DNA of 28,525 nucleotides from CANLBN01 sp047634655. Lineage in GTDB: Bacteria; Pseudomonadota; Gammaproteobacteria; Pseudomonadales; Cellvibrionaceae. Numbering within the stretch: the stretch's first letter is position 1; each line of letters begins with the position of its first letter. A program made the position numbers and the translations under genes. The stretch covers positions 1 to 28,525 of the forward strand of contig JBLIHY010000016.1 in the NCBI GenBank assembly GCA_047634655.1, read 5' to 3'. Under the pieces are notes generated by a model. The model did not search any database and was not told the DNA's origin. It was given only the letters and a program-made list of their open reading frames with translations. Shown one piece after another: positions 8,377 to 17,605 of the stretch.

Positions 8377-10278
8377 CTAAGCGGGTGCCTTTGATTTTCT
8401 TAAAACTCCGCGTTTCTTTAGATAGATTAGCAACAAAGAAATCGCCGCTGGCGTTACTCCGGGAATACGCGCCGCTCTACCCAGGTTATCAGGGCGCCGT
8501 TCACTGAGTTTTTGTTTAATCTCGTTAGAGAGACCAGAGATATTGTCGTAGTCAAAGTCGAAGGGCAGAGGCGTTGTCTCATGTTGGCGCAGACGTTTAA
8601 TTTCTTCAGCCTGACGATCGATATAGCCAGCGTATTTGGCGCGGATTTCAATTTGCTCGGCCACACAATCGGAAACACCCTGAGCGCTGTCGTCCTCCTC
8701 GAGGCTCAGTAAGTCGCGGAAACTCAACTCAGGACGCTTGAGTAACTCATAATAATTGTATTCGCGCGTCAGCGGCGATTTAAGCTTATCTTGCAGTTTA
8801 TTCGCCGCATCGCTACCGGCCTGTAACCAGGTGCTTCTAAAGCGTTGTTCCTCGCGAGCAATAGCCTCGCGTTTTTCATTGAAAGCTTTCCATTGCTGGT
8901 CGTTTATCAGCCCAAATTCATGGGCGATTTCGGTTAATCTCAAATCGGCATTGTCTTCTCGCAGCAGTAGCCGATATTCGGCCCGACTGGTGAACATGCG
9001 GTAGGGCTCTTGGGTACCCATGGTGATAAGATCATCGACCAATACCCCTATATAAGCCTGGTCGCGCCTCGGCAACCAAGCCTCTTTTTGCTGTGCCCGT
9101 CTAGCCGCATTCACACCCGCCAATAAACCCTGTGCTGCCGCCTCTTCATATCCGGTGGTACCGTTGATTTGTCCGGCAAAGAACAACCCACCGAGACAGC
9201 CCGTTTCCAGGTTTGGTTGCAAGTCCTGCGGGTTAAAAAAGTCATACTCAATAGCGTAACCAGGACGCATAATATGTGCGTTTTCAAACCCCTTGATCGA
9301 GCGCACTAATTGCAATTGCACATCGAAAGGCAGGCTGGTGGAAATACCATTGGGGTAGAGTTCGTGGGTTTTCAGCCCTTCCGGTTCGATGAAAATTTGA
9401 TGTGAGTTTTTATCGGCAAAGCGATTAACTTTATCTTCAATTGACGGGCAATAACGCGGTCCAATGCCGTCGATGGCACCATTGTACATAGGGGATCGAT
9501 CTAGCCCACCGCGGATAATGTCATGGGTGCGCTCATTGGTATGAGTAATCCAACAGCAAGTCTGCTGCGGGTGTTCGTCAACACTGCCCATAAATGACAT
9601 TGTTGGCAGCGGGCTATCTCCCCACTGTTCCATCAATTCGGAGAAATTTACGGTTTTAGCGTCAATACGTGGAGGGGTACCGGTTTTAAGGCGACCGACT
9701 CGCAGTGGCAACGCTCGTAGACTATTCGCCAAGGCAATAGAGGGCGAATCACCAGCGCGGCCACCCCCATGGTTTTCCATACCGATATGGATTTTACCGC
9801 CGAGAAAAGTACCTGTAGTCAATACCATAGATGCAGCGTGAAACTTCAGGCCCATTTGGGTAATCACCCCGGTGACCTGATCCCCTTCGATAATCAGATC
9901 ATCTACCGATTGTTGGAATATCTGTAGGTTGGGTTGATTCTCGAGAATTTCTCGGATAGCGGCCCTGTAGAGCACCCGGTCAGCTTGGGCACGTGTCGCT
10001 CGAACGGCCGGTCCCTTGCGTGCGTTAAGGATACGAAACTGAATACCGCCTTTATCGGTAGCTCTGGCCATGGCGCCACCCATAGCATCAATTTCCTTGA
10101 CCAGATGACTTTTACCAATGCCACCAATGGCGGGATTACAGGACATTTGTCCCAAAGTATCCAGATTTTGCGTCAGCAGTAGAGTGGAACAACCCATGCG
10201 CGCCGACGCCAAACAAGCCTCGACACCGGCGTGGCCTCCGCCAATCACAATGACATCGTAACGAGTTGGGTAATGCAT
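8377..10278 (-). CDS. mnmG: tRNA uridine-5-carboxymethylaminomethyl modification enzyme MnmG
   Basis: MnmG, the FAD-dependent partner of the GTPase MnmE, installs the (carboxymethyl)aminomethyl group at wobble U34 of several tRNAs. The 633-residue length matches the family (E. coli 629). The FAD-binding glycine loop 'GGGHAGVEA' is at about residues 13-21, followed by 'MSCNPAIGGIGKSHLVKEIDAMGG', 'TGTFLGGKIHIG', the 'GYAIEYDFFNP' substrate region and a helical C-terminal domain for MnmE contact. A GAGG lies just upstream of the ATG. In many gammaproteobacteria mnmG is adjacent to oriC or mnmE-rsmG; here neither is next to it. It follows trkH on the same strand after 143 nt and probably has its own promoter. 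Confidence 0.97.
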   Translation of the reverse strand: MHYPTRYDVIVIGGGHAGVEACLASARMGCSTLLLTQNLDTLGQMSCNPAIGGIGKSHLVKEIDAMGGAMARATDKGGIQFRILNARKGPAVRATRAQADRVLYRAAIREILENQPNLQIFQQSVDDLIIEGDQVTGVITQMGLKFHAASMVLTTGTFLGGKIHIGMENHGGGRAGDSPSIALANSLRALPLRVGRLKTGTPPRIDAKTVNFSELMEQWGDSPLPTMSFMGSVDEHPQQTCCWITHTNERTHDIIRGGLDRSPMYNGAIDGIGPRYCPSIEDKVNRFADKNSHQIFIEPEGLKTHELYPNGISTSLPFDVQLQLVRSIKGFENAHIMRPGYAIEYDFFNPQDLQPNLETGCLGGLFFAGQINGTTGYEEAAAQGLLAGVNAARRAQQKEAWLPRRDQAYIGVLVDDLITMGTQEPYRMFTSRAEYRLLLREDNADLRLTEIAHEFGLINDQQWKAFNEKREAIAREEQRFRSTWLQAGSDAANKLQDKLKSPLTREYNYYELLKRPELSFRDLLSLEEDDSAQGVSDCVAEQIEIRAKYAGYIDRQAEEIKRLRQHETTPLPFDFDYDNISGLSNEIKQKLSERRPDNLGRAARIPGVTPAAISLLLIYLKKRGVLRKSKAPA

Positions 10279-10421
10279 AAAAACCTCAAATTCTGAAAGG
10301 GCAGCTTGGCAGAAAAATATTATGAGACCTTGAGCCTATTCTTGCAAAGGTCTAGAAAGACTGGCGGCTACATCACTCGTCCAAGAATATTTTTTAAAAT
10401 CTTTGATTGGTGGTTTGATTG

Positions 10422-11873
10422 CTAGCGTTTCCAAAACATCGGGGTCAGCAATACTAACAAGGTAAAAATCTCCAGTCTCCCCAGCAACATGGCAAAGCAT
10501 AAAACCCACTTGGCAGTTGTATTAACATCGCTGTAATGAGCGGCGACACTACCCATACCCGGACCAAGATTATTAATGCAAGCGCCGATGGCAGAAAAAG
10601 CCGTAATAAAATCTAATCCAGTTGCCAACAAAATTAGAAACATCACCATAAAACTAATAACGTAGACGGAAAAGAATCCCCAGACTGCCTCGATGACTCG
10701 ATCGGAAACGACCTTGTTGCCAACTTTAATAGGAATAATGGCATTGGGATGAATTAGGCGGTAGATTTCTCTTACGCCTTGCTTGACAATCAGCATGATC
10801 CGTATGACTTTCATGCCCCCTGCTGTCGAACCGCCGCACCCTCCCATAAAGGCAAGCATGAATAACATAAAAGGTAAAAATGTTGGCCATTGACTGTAAT
10901 CGGCGACGCCGAATCCGGTCGTGGTTAATATGGAAACTAATTCGAAAGCACCTAGCAGCAAGCTGTCTGAAAAATCATAAATTTTACTGAAAAAATACAG
11001 ATAGCTGGTGGTAATCAATACGCCCAACAGAAGGCACCAGAAATAAAACTTGCATTCCGGATCGCGAAAATAATGCAAGAAATTTCGCGATCGCCAACTA
11101 ACGAAGTGTAAGGCAAAATTAATTCCAGATAAGATCATAAATACAATCGTAATGATCATAATCGAGGGACTATTAAAGTAAGCAATGCTATCGTCGTGAG
11201 TAGAGAATCCTCCAATAGCAACGGTTGAAAAAGCGTGTCCAACAGCGTCAAATAGGCTCATTCCCGCCAGCCAAAAACTAAGGGCACAGACTAAGGTTAG
11301 ACTGAGGTAAATAAGAAACAATACTTTGGCGGTCTGGGTAATTCTCGGCGTCAGCTTGGAGTCTTTAACGGGCCCAGGAGTTTCGGCTCGGTAGAGCTGC
11401 ATTCCCCCAATACCCAACATCGGCAAAATAGCCACGGCAATAACAATAATTCCGATTCCGCCCAGCCATTGCAGTTGTTGTCGGTAAAATAAGATCGACG
11501 GCGGCAACTCATCGAGACCCACAATAACGGTGGCTCCAGTCGTAGTAAGGCCGGAAACGGATTCGAATATCGCGTCCACTATCGTCAATTGTGTGCTGTC
11601 TGCCAGAATAAATGGCAGTGAACCAGCGGCCCCCAATACTGCCCAGAATAGTGCGGTTATCAAGAAACCATCGCGAGTACGCAGGTCTTTTTGGTATTTA
11701 TATACCGGCGACCAGATGAGCAAACCGGCGCCGAAAATAATCAATAGCGATATAAGAAATGCCTGAAAGGCACCGTCCCTATAGAGAATCGAAATAATTG
11801 CCGGGGGCAGCAGAGTAATGCTGAAAAGCATTAGCAGGATTCCAAGGACGCGGGAAATAGTGGCGAAGTGCAT
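10422..11873 (-). CDS. trkH: Trk system potassium uptake protein TrkH
   Basis: TrkH is the membrane pore subunit of the Trk K+ uptake system and works with the cytoplasmic gating ring TrkA. The 483 residues match the TrkH/TrkG family. Hydrophobic helices run throughout, with the four pore-loop repeats visible: 'SGLTTTGATV', 'VAIGGFSTHD', 'LTTTGFGVADY' and 'GACINNLGPG', which carry the selectivity-filter glycines. It lies 34 nt downstream of trkA on the same strand, so the two are almost certainly one transcription unit. In Pseudomonas trkA sits at this locus without trkH, so the tandem pairing is a difference from that reference. Confidence 0.96.
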   Translation of the reverse strand: MHFATISRVLGILLMLFSITLLPPAIISILYRDGAFQAFLISLLIIFGAGLLIWSPVYKYQKDLRTRDGFLITALFWAVLGAAGSLPFILADSTQLTIVDAIFESVSGLTTTGATVIVGLDELPPSILFYRQQLQWLGGIGIIVIAVAILPMLGIGGMQLYRAETPGPVKDSKLTPRITQTAKVLFLIYLSLTLVCALSFWLAGMSLFDAVGHAFSTVAIGGFSTHDDSIAYFNSPSIMIITIVFMILSGINFALHFVSWRSRNFLHYFRDPECKFYFWCLLLGVLITTSYLYFFSKIYDFSDSLLLGAFELVSILTTTGFGVADYSQWPTFLPFMLFMLAFMGGCGGSTAGGMKVIRIMLIVKQGVREIYRLIHPNAIIPIKVGNKVVSDRVIEAVWGFFSVYVISFMVMFLILLATGLDFITAFSAIGACINNLGPGMGSVAAHYSDVNTTAKWVLCFAMLLGRLEIFTLLVLLTPMFWKR

Positions 11874-11907
11874 GTGTCAGCTTTTCAAATTTTGATTTTT
11901 TTATTGA

Positions 11908-13296
11908 TTAGAAAAAGGAAAAACCCACTTGGAATAGCCGCTCCACGTACTTGGTGTTCCGTTTATCGATCAGAAATACGATAACGTGGTCTTCGCTTTG
12001 AATCACCGTGGAATCGTGTGCAATGATCACCTCTTTACCTTTTTTGCCCTGGCGGTAAATAGCGCCAATGGTCGCTCCCTCGGGTAAGTCCAGTTCTTCC
12101 ACTGTTTTACCGATTACTTTGGAGCTATTCCGATCGCCGTGAGCGACGACCTCGATAGCTTCGGCGGCGCTGTGGCGCAGAGAGTGTACATTAACCAGAT
12201 CACCTCGGCGTACGTGAGACAATAAGATGCCAACGGTAGCCTGCTGTGGCGAAATGGCGATATCGATCTCGCCCCCCTGAATCAGATCCACGTAAGCTGC
12301 GTTATTGATTAAAGCCATTACTTTTTTAGCGCCCAGGCGTTTAGCCAGCAACGAGGCCATAATATTAGCTTCATCGTCGTTGGTGACCGCAATAAAAATA
12401 TCCGTTTCTTCAATGTTTTCTTCCAGTAGCAAGTCTTGATCCGAGGCGCTACCTTGCAAGACGACAGCGTAATTGAGTTCTTCACTCAAGGCTTTACAAC
12501 GCTCTGGATTTAGCTCAAAAATTTTAATGGAGTAACGGTTCTCAATTTTTTTTGCCAAGCGCAGGCCAATGTTACCGCCTCCGGCAATCATAATGCTTTT
12601 GTAAGGTTTTTCAGAACGCCGCATTTCACTCATCACTGCGCGAATATTTTTTCGAGCAGCGATGAAGAAGATCTCATCATCGACTTCGATTACCGTACGA
12701 CCTTCTGGCTCAATAGCTTGGCCACGGCGATAAATAGCGGCCACTCGGGTATCTATATTCGGCATATGCTGACGCATGAAGCGCAGTTCCTGTCCAACTA
12801 ACAGCGCACCGTTGACGGCTTTTACCGCGACCAGGCAAATATCACCTTCGGCAAAATCCAGTACCTGGAGGGCCCCGGGATTTTCCACCAATCTGAAAAT
12901 ATACTCGGAAACCAGCTTTTCCGGACTGATAATGACATCTACCGGAGAGTGCTCATCGCAGAATAATTTATCCTTGTAATTAGAAAAAACCGTCGCTCGA
13001 ATACGGGCAATTTTGGTCGGCGTTCGGTACAACGTGTAGGCAATTTGGCAAGCCACCATATTCACTTCGTCGTTGGCGGTTACCGCAATTAACAGATCGG
13101 CGTCTTCAATATTAGCTCGCTCCAACACGTCGGGGTGGGAAGCGTGTCCGTGAACCACGCGAATATCCAGTCGGTCGCGAAGCTCTCGCAAACGTTCCAT
13201 AGAATGATCCACTACCGTGATGTCATTCTGTTCGCGAATCAGGTGTTCTGCAATGGAGACTCCCACTTGACCGGCACCAAGAATAATTATTTTCAT
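11908..13296 (-). CDS. trkA: Trk system potassium transporter, NAD-binding peripheral subunit TrkA
   Basis: TrkA has two RCK modules that form a ring under TrkH and gate it in response to nucleotides. The 462-residue protein contains two Rossmann folds: 'IILGAGQVG' at residues 3-11, and 'IMIAGGGNIGLRLA' near the middle. Each is followed by a C-terminal RCK subdomain, the last ending in 'IVFLIDKRNTKYVERLFQVG'. E. coli TrkA has 458 residues. It lies 32 nt downstream of rsmB, as in the conserved gammaproteobacterial fmt-rsmB-trkA cluster, and is followed by trkH. Confidence 0.96.
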   Translation of the reverse strand: MKIIILGAGQVGVSIAEHLIREQNDITVVDHSMERLRELRDRLDIRVVHGHASHPDVLERANIEDADLLIAVTANDEVNMVACQIAYTLYRTPTKIARIRATVFSNYKDKLFCDEHSPVDVIISPEKLVSEYIFRLVENPGALQVLDFAEGDICLVAVKAVNGALLVGQELRFMRQHMPNIDTRVAAIYRRGQAIEPEGRTVIEVDDEIFFIAARKNIRAVMSEMRRSEKPYKSIMIAGGGNIGLRLAKKIENRYSIKIFELNPERCKALSEELNYAVVLQGSASDQDLLLEENIEETDIFIAVTNDDEANIMASLLAKRLGAKKVMALINNAAYVDLIQGGEIDIAISPQQATVGILLSHVRRGDLVNVHSLRHSAAEAIEVVAHGDRNSSKVIGKTVEELDLPEGATIGAIYRQGKKGKEVIIAHDSTVIQSEDHVIVFLIDKRNTKYVERLFQVGFSFF

Positions 13297-13328
13297 AAAT
13301 TGCTAAAGATCGACGATGCTGATTTGCG

Positions 13329-14711
13329 CTAGTTTGTGCTAGACGGATGGCCTAGCTTTGTCAGTCGACAATAGTAAAAGCCGTCGTGACCCATGTCTTG
13401 GGGAAATAATTGTCTGCCGTAAGTTTGCGGTTCACCCCAGTCCGCTTCAATTAGCAACTCGAGGACACTGGGTTGTTGAGAAGCAAACTGCTCGATCAGG
13501 AGATGATTCTCCTCCGGCAAAACCGAGCAGGTGGCATAGACCAGTATACCGCCTTCTCTCAATAACGGCCAAAGACCCTGAAGTATGGCCAGTTGTTGTT
13601 GCACCAGCGCGTTAATATTTTCTGCTCGGCACAGGAGTTTAATATCCGGCTGGCGACGAATAATACCTGTTGCCGAACACGGGGCATCAACCAGAATACG
13701 ATCAAATAATCGACCATCCCACCAGTCGTTGGGACGTCGCGCATCGCCACACAAAACAGTCGCTTCAATATCCAGGCGTTGAGTATTTTCCGTGATTTTC
13801 AACAGGCGTCTCGGCTCGCTGTCCAGAGCGGTTAATTCTATGCCCGGTTCAAACTCCGCCATGTGGCAAGCTTTTCCACCGGGCGCTGCGCAGGCATCGA
13901 GAACTCTTTGTCCAGCTTTTAGCTTTAGCAGACCCGCCGCCAACTGAGCGGCCTCGTCTTGAATACTGACCTCACCTTCGCTAAAACCCGGTAAAGATTC
14001 GACGGGGCAAGGATGCAACAAATAAATTCCATCGGTACTGAAAGTAGAGGTCACGGCCGCGATATCTTGGGAATGCAGGCGACCCAGATAATCTTGTGGT
14101 GAAATTTTTTGGCAATTCACTCTCAAGGTCATCGGCGGATGATCGTTATTAGCCAATAGCAGGGCGCTCACCTGACTGGGCCACGCTGATTGCAGGCGAT
14201 CTACTAACCAGAGAGGATGAGCACTGGGATTATTGGTCTCGGCGATTGATTTCAAACGCTCAGCGTCGCGTTGAAAGTTACGCAACACACCGTTTATCAG
14301 TTTTTTTGCCCAAATCTTGCGGTAATTGAGCGCAAGTTGCACGCTCTCGTGGATGGCGGCATGATCTGCTATTCGCAAATAGGCCAATTGGTATAAGCCT
14401 ATCAACAAAATCGCGTAAATATCGTCATCTTTCTTACGCAGCTTTTTGGTCAACAGCGAGGACAATATTTCTGAAATCTGGGGATACCAACGACAGGTTC
14501 CAAAGCACAGCTCTTTGGCAAATGCACTTTGTTGTGCGTCCAGCCCTTTAAGCCTGTGCGGTAAAATACTGGCAAGTGATCCTTTTTGTTGCAGCAGATG
14601 AGTAAGTACATCCACTGCAGCAATACGCGCGGCGTTTTTTTCGTCCAAATGATTACACTTCCGTCGAGGAGCTAAAGTGTTGACCGGAAGAAAATCGCTT
14701 TCCAAAGCCAT
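13329..14711 (-). CDS. rsmB: 16S rRNA (cytosine-967-C5)-methyltransferase RsmB
   Basis: RsmB methylates C967 of 16S rRNA using S-adenosylmethionine. The N-terminal NusB-like RNA-binding domain covers about the first 160 residues. It is followed by the methyltransferase fold with the SAM motif 'DACAAPGGKACHMAE' and the two active-site cysteine motifs 'DAPCSATG' and 'YATCSVLPEEN'. The start is uncertain. The ATG at 14711 overlaps fmt by 59 nt and adds a non-family N-terminus. An in-frame TTG at 14648, 4 nt after the fmt stop and with GGAAG upstream, would give 439 residues, closer to the 429 of E. coli. It belongs to the def-fmt-rsmB-trkA cluster. Confidence 0.95.
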   Translation of the reverse strand: MALESDFLPVNTLAPRRKCNHLDEKNAARIAAVDVLTHLLQQKGSLASILPHRLKGLDAQQSAFAKELCFGTCRWYPQISEILSSLLTKKLRKKDDDIYAILLIGLYQLAYLRIADHAAIHESVQLALNYRKIWAKKLINGVLRNFQRDAERLKSIAETNNPSAHPLWLVDRLQSAWPSQVSALLLANNDHPPMTLRVNCQKISPQDYLGRLHSQDIAAVTSTFSTDGIYLLHPCPVESLPGFSEGEVSIQDEAAQLAAGLLKLKAGQRVLDACAAPGGKACHMAEFEPGIELTALDSEPRRLLKITENTQRLDIEATVLCGDARRPNDWWDGRLFDRILVDAPCSATGIIRRQPDIKLLCRAENINALVQQQLAILQGLWPLLREGGILVYATCSVLPEENHLLIEQFASQQPSVLELLIEADWGEPQTYGRQLFPQDMGHDGFYYCRLTKLGHPSSTN

Positions 14712-15642
14712 TTAAAACTTCACTCATCGTCATAATTTTTTTTCCGGGTAACTGTAGGCGGGTAATTTTCAGAACGCTCAATGCTCCAGTCGTCTCCAGC
14801 CCACAAGCAACGGTTAGTGCTTTGTTGTCAATTTCAATAAATTCGCCCGGCGAGTACTTGCCATTTGAGGTAGCTGGACTCGCTTGATGAATCTTTATTC
14901 GGTCGCCATTTAAATAAGTATAGGCAACAGGAGAAGGATTAAAGGCGCGTATTTTTCGATCGATGTTCTCCGCACTTTGCGACCAATCGATTAATGCTTC
15001 TTGCTTATGAATTTTCTCAGCATAAGTTGCCAGCGCATCGTCCTGTTCGAACACTTCGAAGTCATCGCATTGCAAATTGCGCAAGGTTTCTAACAGAACC
15101 GGGGTACCTAACTGCTGCAACTTATCTTGCAAACTGCCAGCAGTTTCTCGCTCGCTGAGCGTGTATTCCCGCTTGCAAAGTACGGGGCCGGTATCCAAAC
15201 CCACATCCATCTGCATAATGCTGATGCCCGTCTGTCGATCACCAGTTTCAATCGCTCGTTGAATGGGGGCGGCGCCGCGCCACCGGGGAAGTAGGGAGGC
15301 ATGAACATTCAAGCAACCAAGACGCGGAACATCCAGGGTAGCTTTGGGCAAAATAAGACCGTAGGCCACTACCACCATGACGTCGGCGCGATGCTGCGAC
15401 AATTCGCGCTGAATGGCGATGTGCTTCAACGTCGGTGGTTGGTAAACCGGGAGCTCACTTTGAAGAGCCAGAGTTTTCACTGCGGAGTGAGTTTGTTTTT
15501 TTCCTCGACCTGAGGGCCGGTCTGGTTGGGTGTAGACGGCGACCACCTGGTGATCGCTGTCGATCAGGGCTTTGAGGTAATACGCGGCAAACAGTGGTGT
15601 TCCGGCAAAGATCAAGCGCAATCCAGAGGAGCTCGGCATCAT
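14653..15642 (-). CDS. fmt: methionyl-tRNA formyltransferase
   Basis: Fmt transfers a formyl group from 10-formyl-tetrahydrofolate to initiator Met-tRNA. The N-terminal Rossmann domain starts at 'LRLIFAGTPLFAAYYL'. The catalytic segment 'NVHASLLPRWRGAAPIQ' supplies the Asn and His of the active site, and 'QMDVGLDTGPVL' supplies the Asp. The C-terminal OB-like tRNA-binding domain completes a length of 329 (E. coli 315). I chose the ATG at 15642. An in-frame TTG at 15654 overlaps the def stop and would add four residues. It is translated directly after def, the enzyme that later removes the formyl group, an arrangement conserved across bacteria. Confidence 0.96.
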   Translation of the reverse strand: MMPSSSGLRLIFAGTPLFAAYYLKALIDSDHQVVAVYTQPDRPSGRGKKQTHSAVKTLALQSELPVYQPPTLKHIAIQRELSQHRADVMVVVAYGLILPKATLDVPRLGCLNVHASLLPRWRGAAPIQRAIETGDRQTGISIMQMDVGLDTGPVLCKREYTLSERETAGSLQDKLQQLGTPVLLETLRNLQCDDFEVFEQDDALATYAEKIHKQEALIDWSQSAENIDRKIRAFNPSPVAYTYLNGDRIKIHQASPATSNGKYSPGEFIEIDNKALTVACGLETTGALSVLKITRLQLPGKKIMTMSEVLNGFGKRFSSGQHFSSSTEV

Positions 15643-15650
15643 GGATAATC

Positions 15651-16160
15651 TCAAGAGGCCTGAGCGCGGTGAAGTTTTTCCAGTTTTTTACGGATGCGAT
15701 CGCGTTTCACAGGAGAGAGGTAATCGACAAAGAGCTTGCCATCGAGATGATCGATCTCATGCTGGATACAGACCGCCAGCATACCGATCGGCTCAATCGC
15801 GAATGATTCTCCGTGTTGGTCGAGAGCGCTAACGCGTACTTTCCGTGGCCGCACTACGCTTTCGTAAAACCCAGGGACAGATAAACAGCCTTCGTCATGA
15901 CTTTCGGGCTCTTCATCGATTACTACGATTTCGGGGTTAATGAACACCAAAAGTTCATCGCGATCCTCCGAAACGTCGATAACTATAATACGTCGATGAA
16001 TATTAACTTGTGTTGCCGCCAAACCAATGCCACTGGCATGGTACATAGTGTTAAGCATATCTCTAACAATGGCCCGAACCTCTCCGTCGACCTCGGCAAC
16101 CAGTTCGGCCCTGGTGCGCAGACGAGGATCAGGGAATTCGAGAATTTCAAGTAGAGCCAT
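15651..16160 (-). CDS. def: peptide deformylase
   Basis: This metalloenzyme removes the formyl group from nascent N-formyl-methionine peptides. The 169 residues include all three family motifs: 'GIGLAATQV' (motif 1), 'EGCLSVPG' with the metal-binding Cys (motif 2), and 'QHEIDHLDG' with the HExxH-type zinc/iron site (motif 3). It is the first gene of the minus-strand cluster def-fmt-rsmB-trkA-trkH and is divergent from the LysM protein gene; the 327-nt gap between them must hold its promoter. Confidence 0.97.
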   Translation of the reverse strand: MALLEILEFPDPRLRTRAELVAEVDGEVRAIVRDMLNTMYHASGIGLAATQVNIHRRIIVIDVSEDRDELLVFINPEIVVIDEEPESHDEGCLSVPGFYESVVRPRKVRVSALDQHGESFAIEPIGMLAVCIQHEIDHLDGKLFVDYLSPVKRDRIRKKLEKLHRAQAS

Positions 16161-16487
16161 GGCGGTAGAGCATCCATTTAAATCAGTAGTGGATATCGAA
16201 AATAGGCATGTTTAGTATGTAGGGTCGACTGTGACAAACTTCTAGTAAAAAGCGAAGATGCCAGCCTAAGGCTATGATCATACAGGATTTGATGCTATAA
16301 ATGCAGGCTGGAAAAGGGCTTGGTTTTTTTCGAAATCGTTATCGACATTCATGCATAACAACCATGTATAAAAACGACGCGAGGGGCAATTACTCAATGG
16401 CTAAGTCAGCATCTATACTGTCAGCGCCGCTACCGGCAAAAAACTTTGTCATCGGGCGTTTCGCCGCACAAAAATAGGACTAGGTCC
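16161..16487. other. divergent intergenic region def / LysM gene with hairpins and a possible small ORF
   Basis: This region holds the promoters for both gene runs. CCAGCCT at 16261-16267 can pair with AGGCTGG at 16305-16311. AGCC at 16263-16266 can instead pair with GGCT at 16270-16273, so the structures compete. A TTTTTTT run lies a little downstream, around 16323-16330. A 26-codon ORF at 16397-16477, with GAGGGG 10 nt upstream, ends 10 nt before the LysM protein start. No firm promoter boxes were assigned. Confidence 0.35.
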
Positions 16488-17546
16488 ATGAAAAATACAC
16501 TTCGAGTTTTTATTATTGCACTGGCAATTTATCTCAATATCCCTGCGGCCTTTGCACAGAAAACATTTCGGGAGGATTTTCCCGAGCGCTATGTGGTACA
16601 AAAACACGATACCCTCTGGGATATCTCCAATAAATTTTTAAATATCCCTTGGTATTGGCCGGAGATCTGGCATCTCAATCCACAAATCGAAAACCCCCAT
16701 TTAATTTTTCCTGGCGATGTTATCAGCCTAGTCTATGTTGATGGCAAACCGCGTCTGACGGTTAACCGCACTCATAAAATGAGTCCCTCGACTGGCACCG
16801 TCAAGCTGTTGCCTCGAATGCGTCCCTTAGCCATTACCAATGCCATTCCAAGCATCCCCCTAGAGCAAATTAATAGCTGGTTGCTAAACAACCGGATAAT
16901 GGAAGAAGCCAATTTTATCGATTCTCCCTATGTTGTTGCCGGTCAGGAAAAACGCTTGATACTAGGCTCCGGCGATCGCCTTTTTGCCCGCGGTGATTTT
17001 GCCCTCAACATCCCTGTTTATGGTATTTACCGGATTGGCAGCGAATATATCGATCCAGACACCGATGAGGTGCTGGGTGTTCAGGTCATCGATATCGGTA
17101 GCGCCAGTATGCGAGCCCTGGACAGCGATATCGCCACACTTTCAGTAACCCGCGCCACCAGCGATATTCGTATTGGCGATCGGATTCTACCAACCGAAGT
17201 GCGATTAATCGAACCGACCTTCTTTCCTTCCGAGTCAGAAAATACGATCAACGGCAAGATCATTAATGTTGAGCGCGGAGTCTTCCAGGTCGGTTTATTA
17301 GATGTAGTTGCCGTCAATGTTGGCGAACGCGATGAGATTGAGCCTGGCAACATGCTGGCTATCTACCGACTTGGCGAAGTCATTACCGATCGCTTGGCGG
17401 AAACGCGCAAAGATCAAATAATTACTCTTCCCGACCAGCGCGCTGGCATGATGATGATCTTTCAGACATTTGAAAAGATGAGCCTGGCTCTAGTATTGGA
17501 AGCGGATCGCGGTATTAAAGTTGGAGACAACGTCCGCAACCCCTAA
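16488..17546 (+). CDS. LysM-domain periplasmic protein (peptidoglycan-binding)
   Basis: From the ATG at 16488 (AGGA about 8 nt upstream) the 352-residue protein starts with a classic signal peptide ending 'AAFAQ'. A single LysM domain follows at about residues 35-85: 'YVVQKHDTLWDISNKFL...IWHLNPQIENPHLIFPGDVISL'. The rest (about 260 residues) is rich in beta-strand patterns and has no motif I recognise. LysM binds peptidoglycan glycan strands, so the protein probably associates with the cell wall. The orthologous position in P. aeruginosa (PA0020, next to dprA) also holds a LysM protein. It is 59 nt upstream of dprA and likely in the same operon. The precise function is not established. Confidence 0.9.
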   Translation: MKNTLRVFIIALAIYLNIPAAFAQKTFREDFPERYVVQKHDTLWDISNKFLNIPWYWPEIWHLNPQIENPHLIFPGDVISLVYVDGKPRLTVNRTHKMSPSTGTVKLLPRMRPLAITNAIPSIPLEQINSWLLNNRIMEEANFIDSPYVVAGQEKRLILGSGDRLFARGDFALNIPVYGIYRIGSEYIDPDTDEVLGVQVIDIGSASMRALDSDIATLSVTRATSDIRIGDRILPTEVRLIEPTFFPSESENTINGKIINVERGVFQVGLLDVVAVNVGERDEIEPGNMLAIYRLGEVITDRLAETRKDQIITLPDQRAGMMMIFQTFEKMSLALVLEADRGIKVGDNVRNP

Positions 17547-17605
17547 CTACTTGCTCAGCTTGATAAGCGATCAATTTCCGGAGTTAGATGTTCAAGGAAG
17601 AACTA

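Noticed and set aside
10402..10421. direct repeat TTTGATTG-GTGG-TTTGATTG just after the trkH stop
   Set aside because: Eight bases in an AT-rich spacer is within chance, and no related element or function is apparent.
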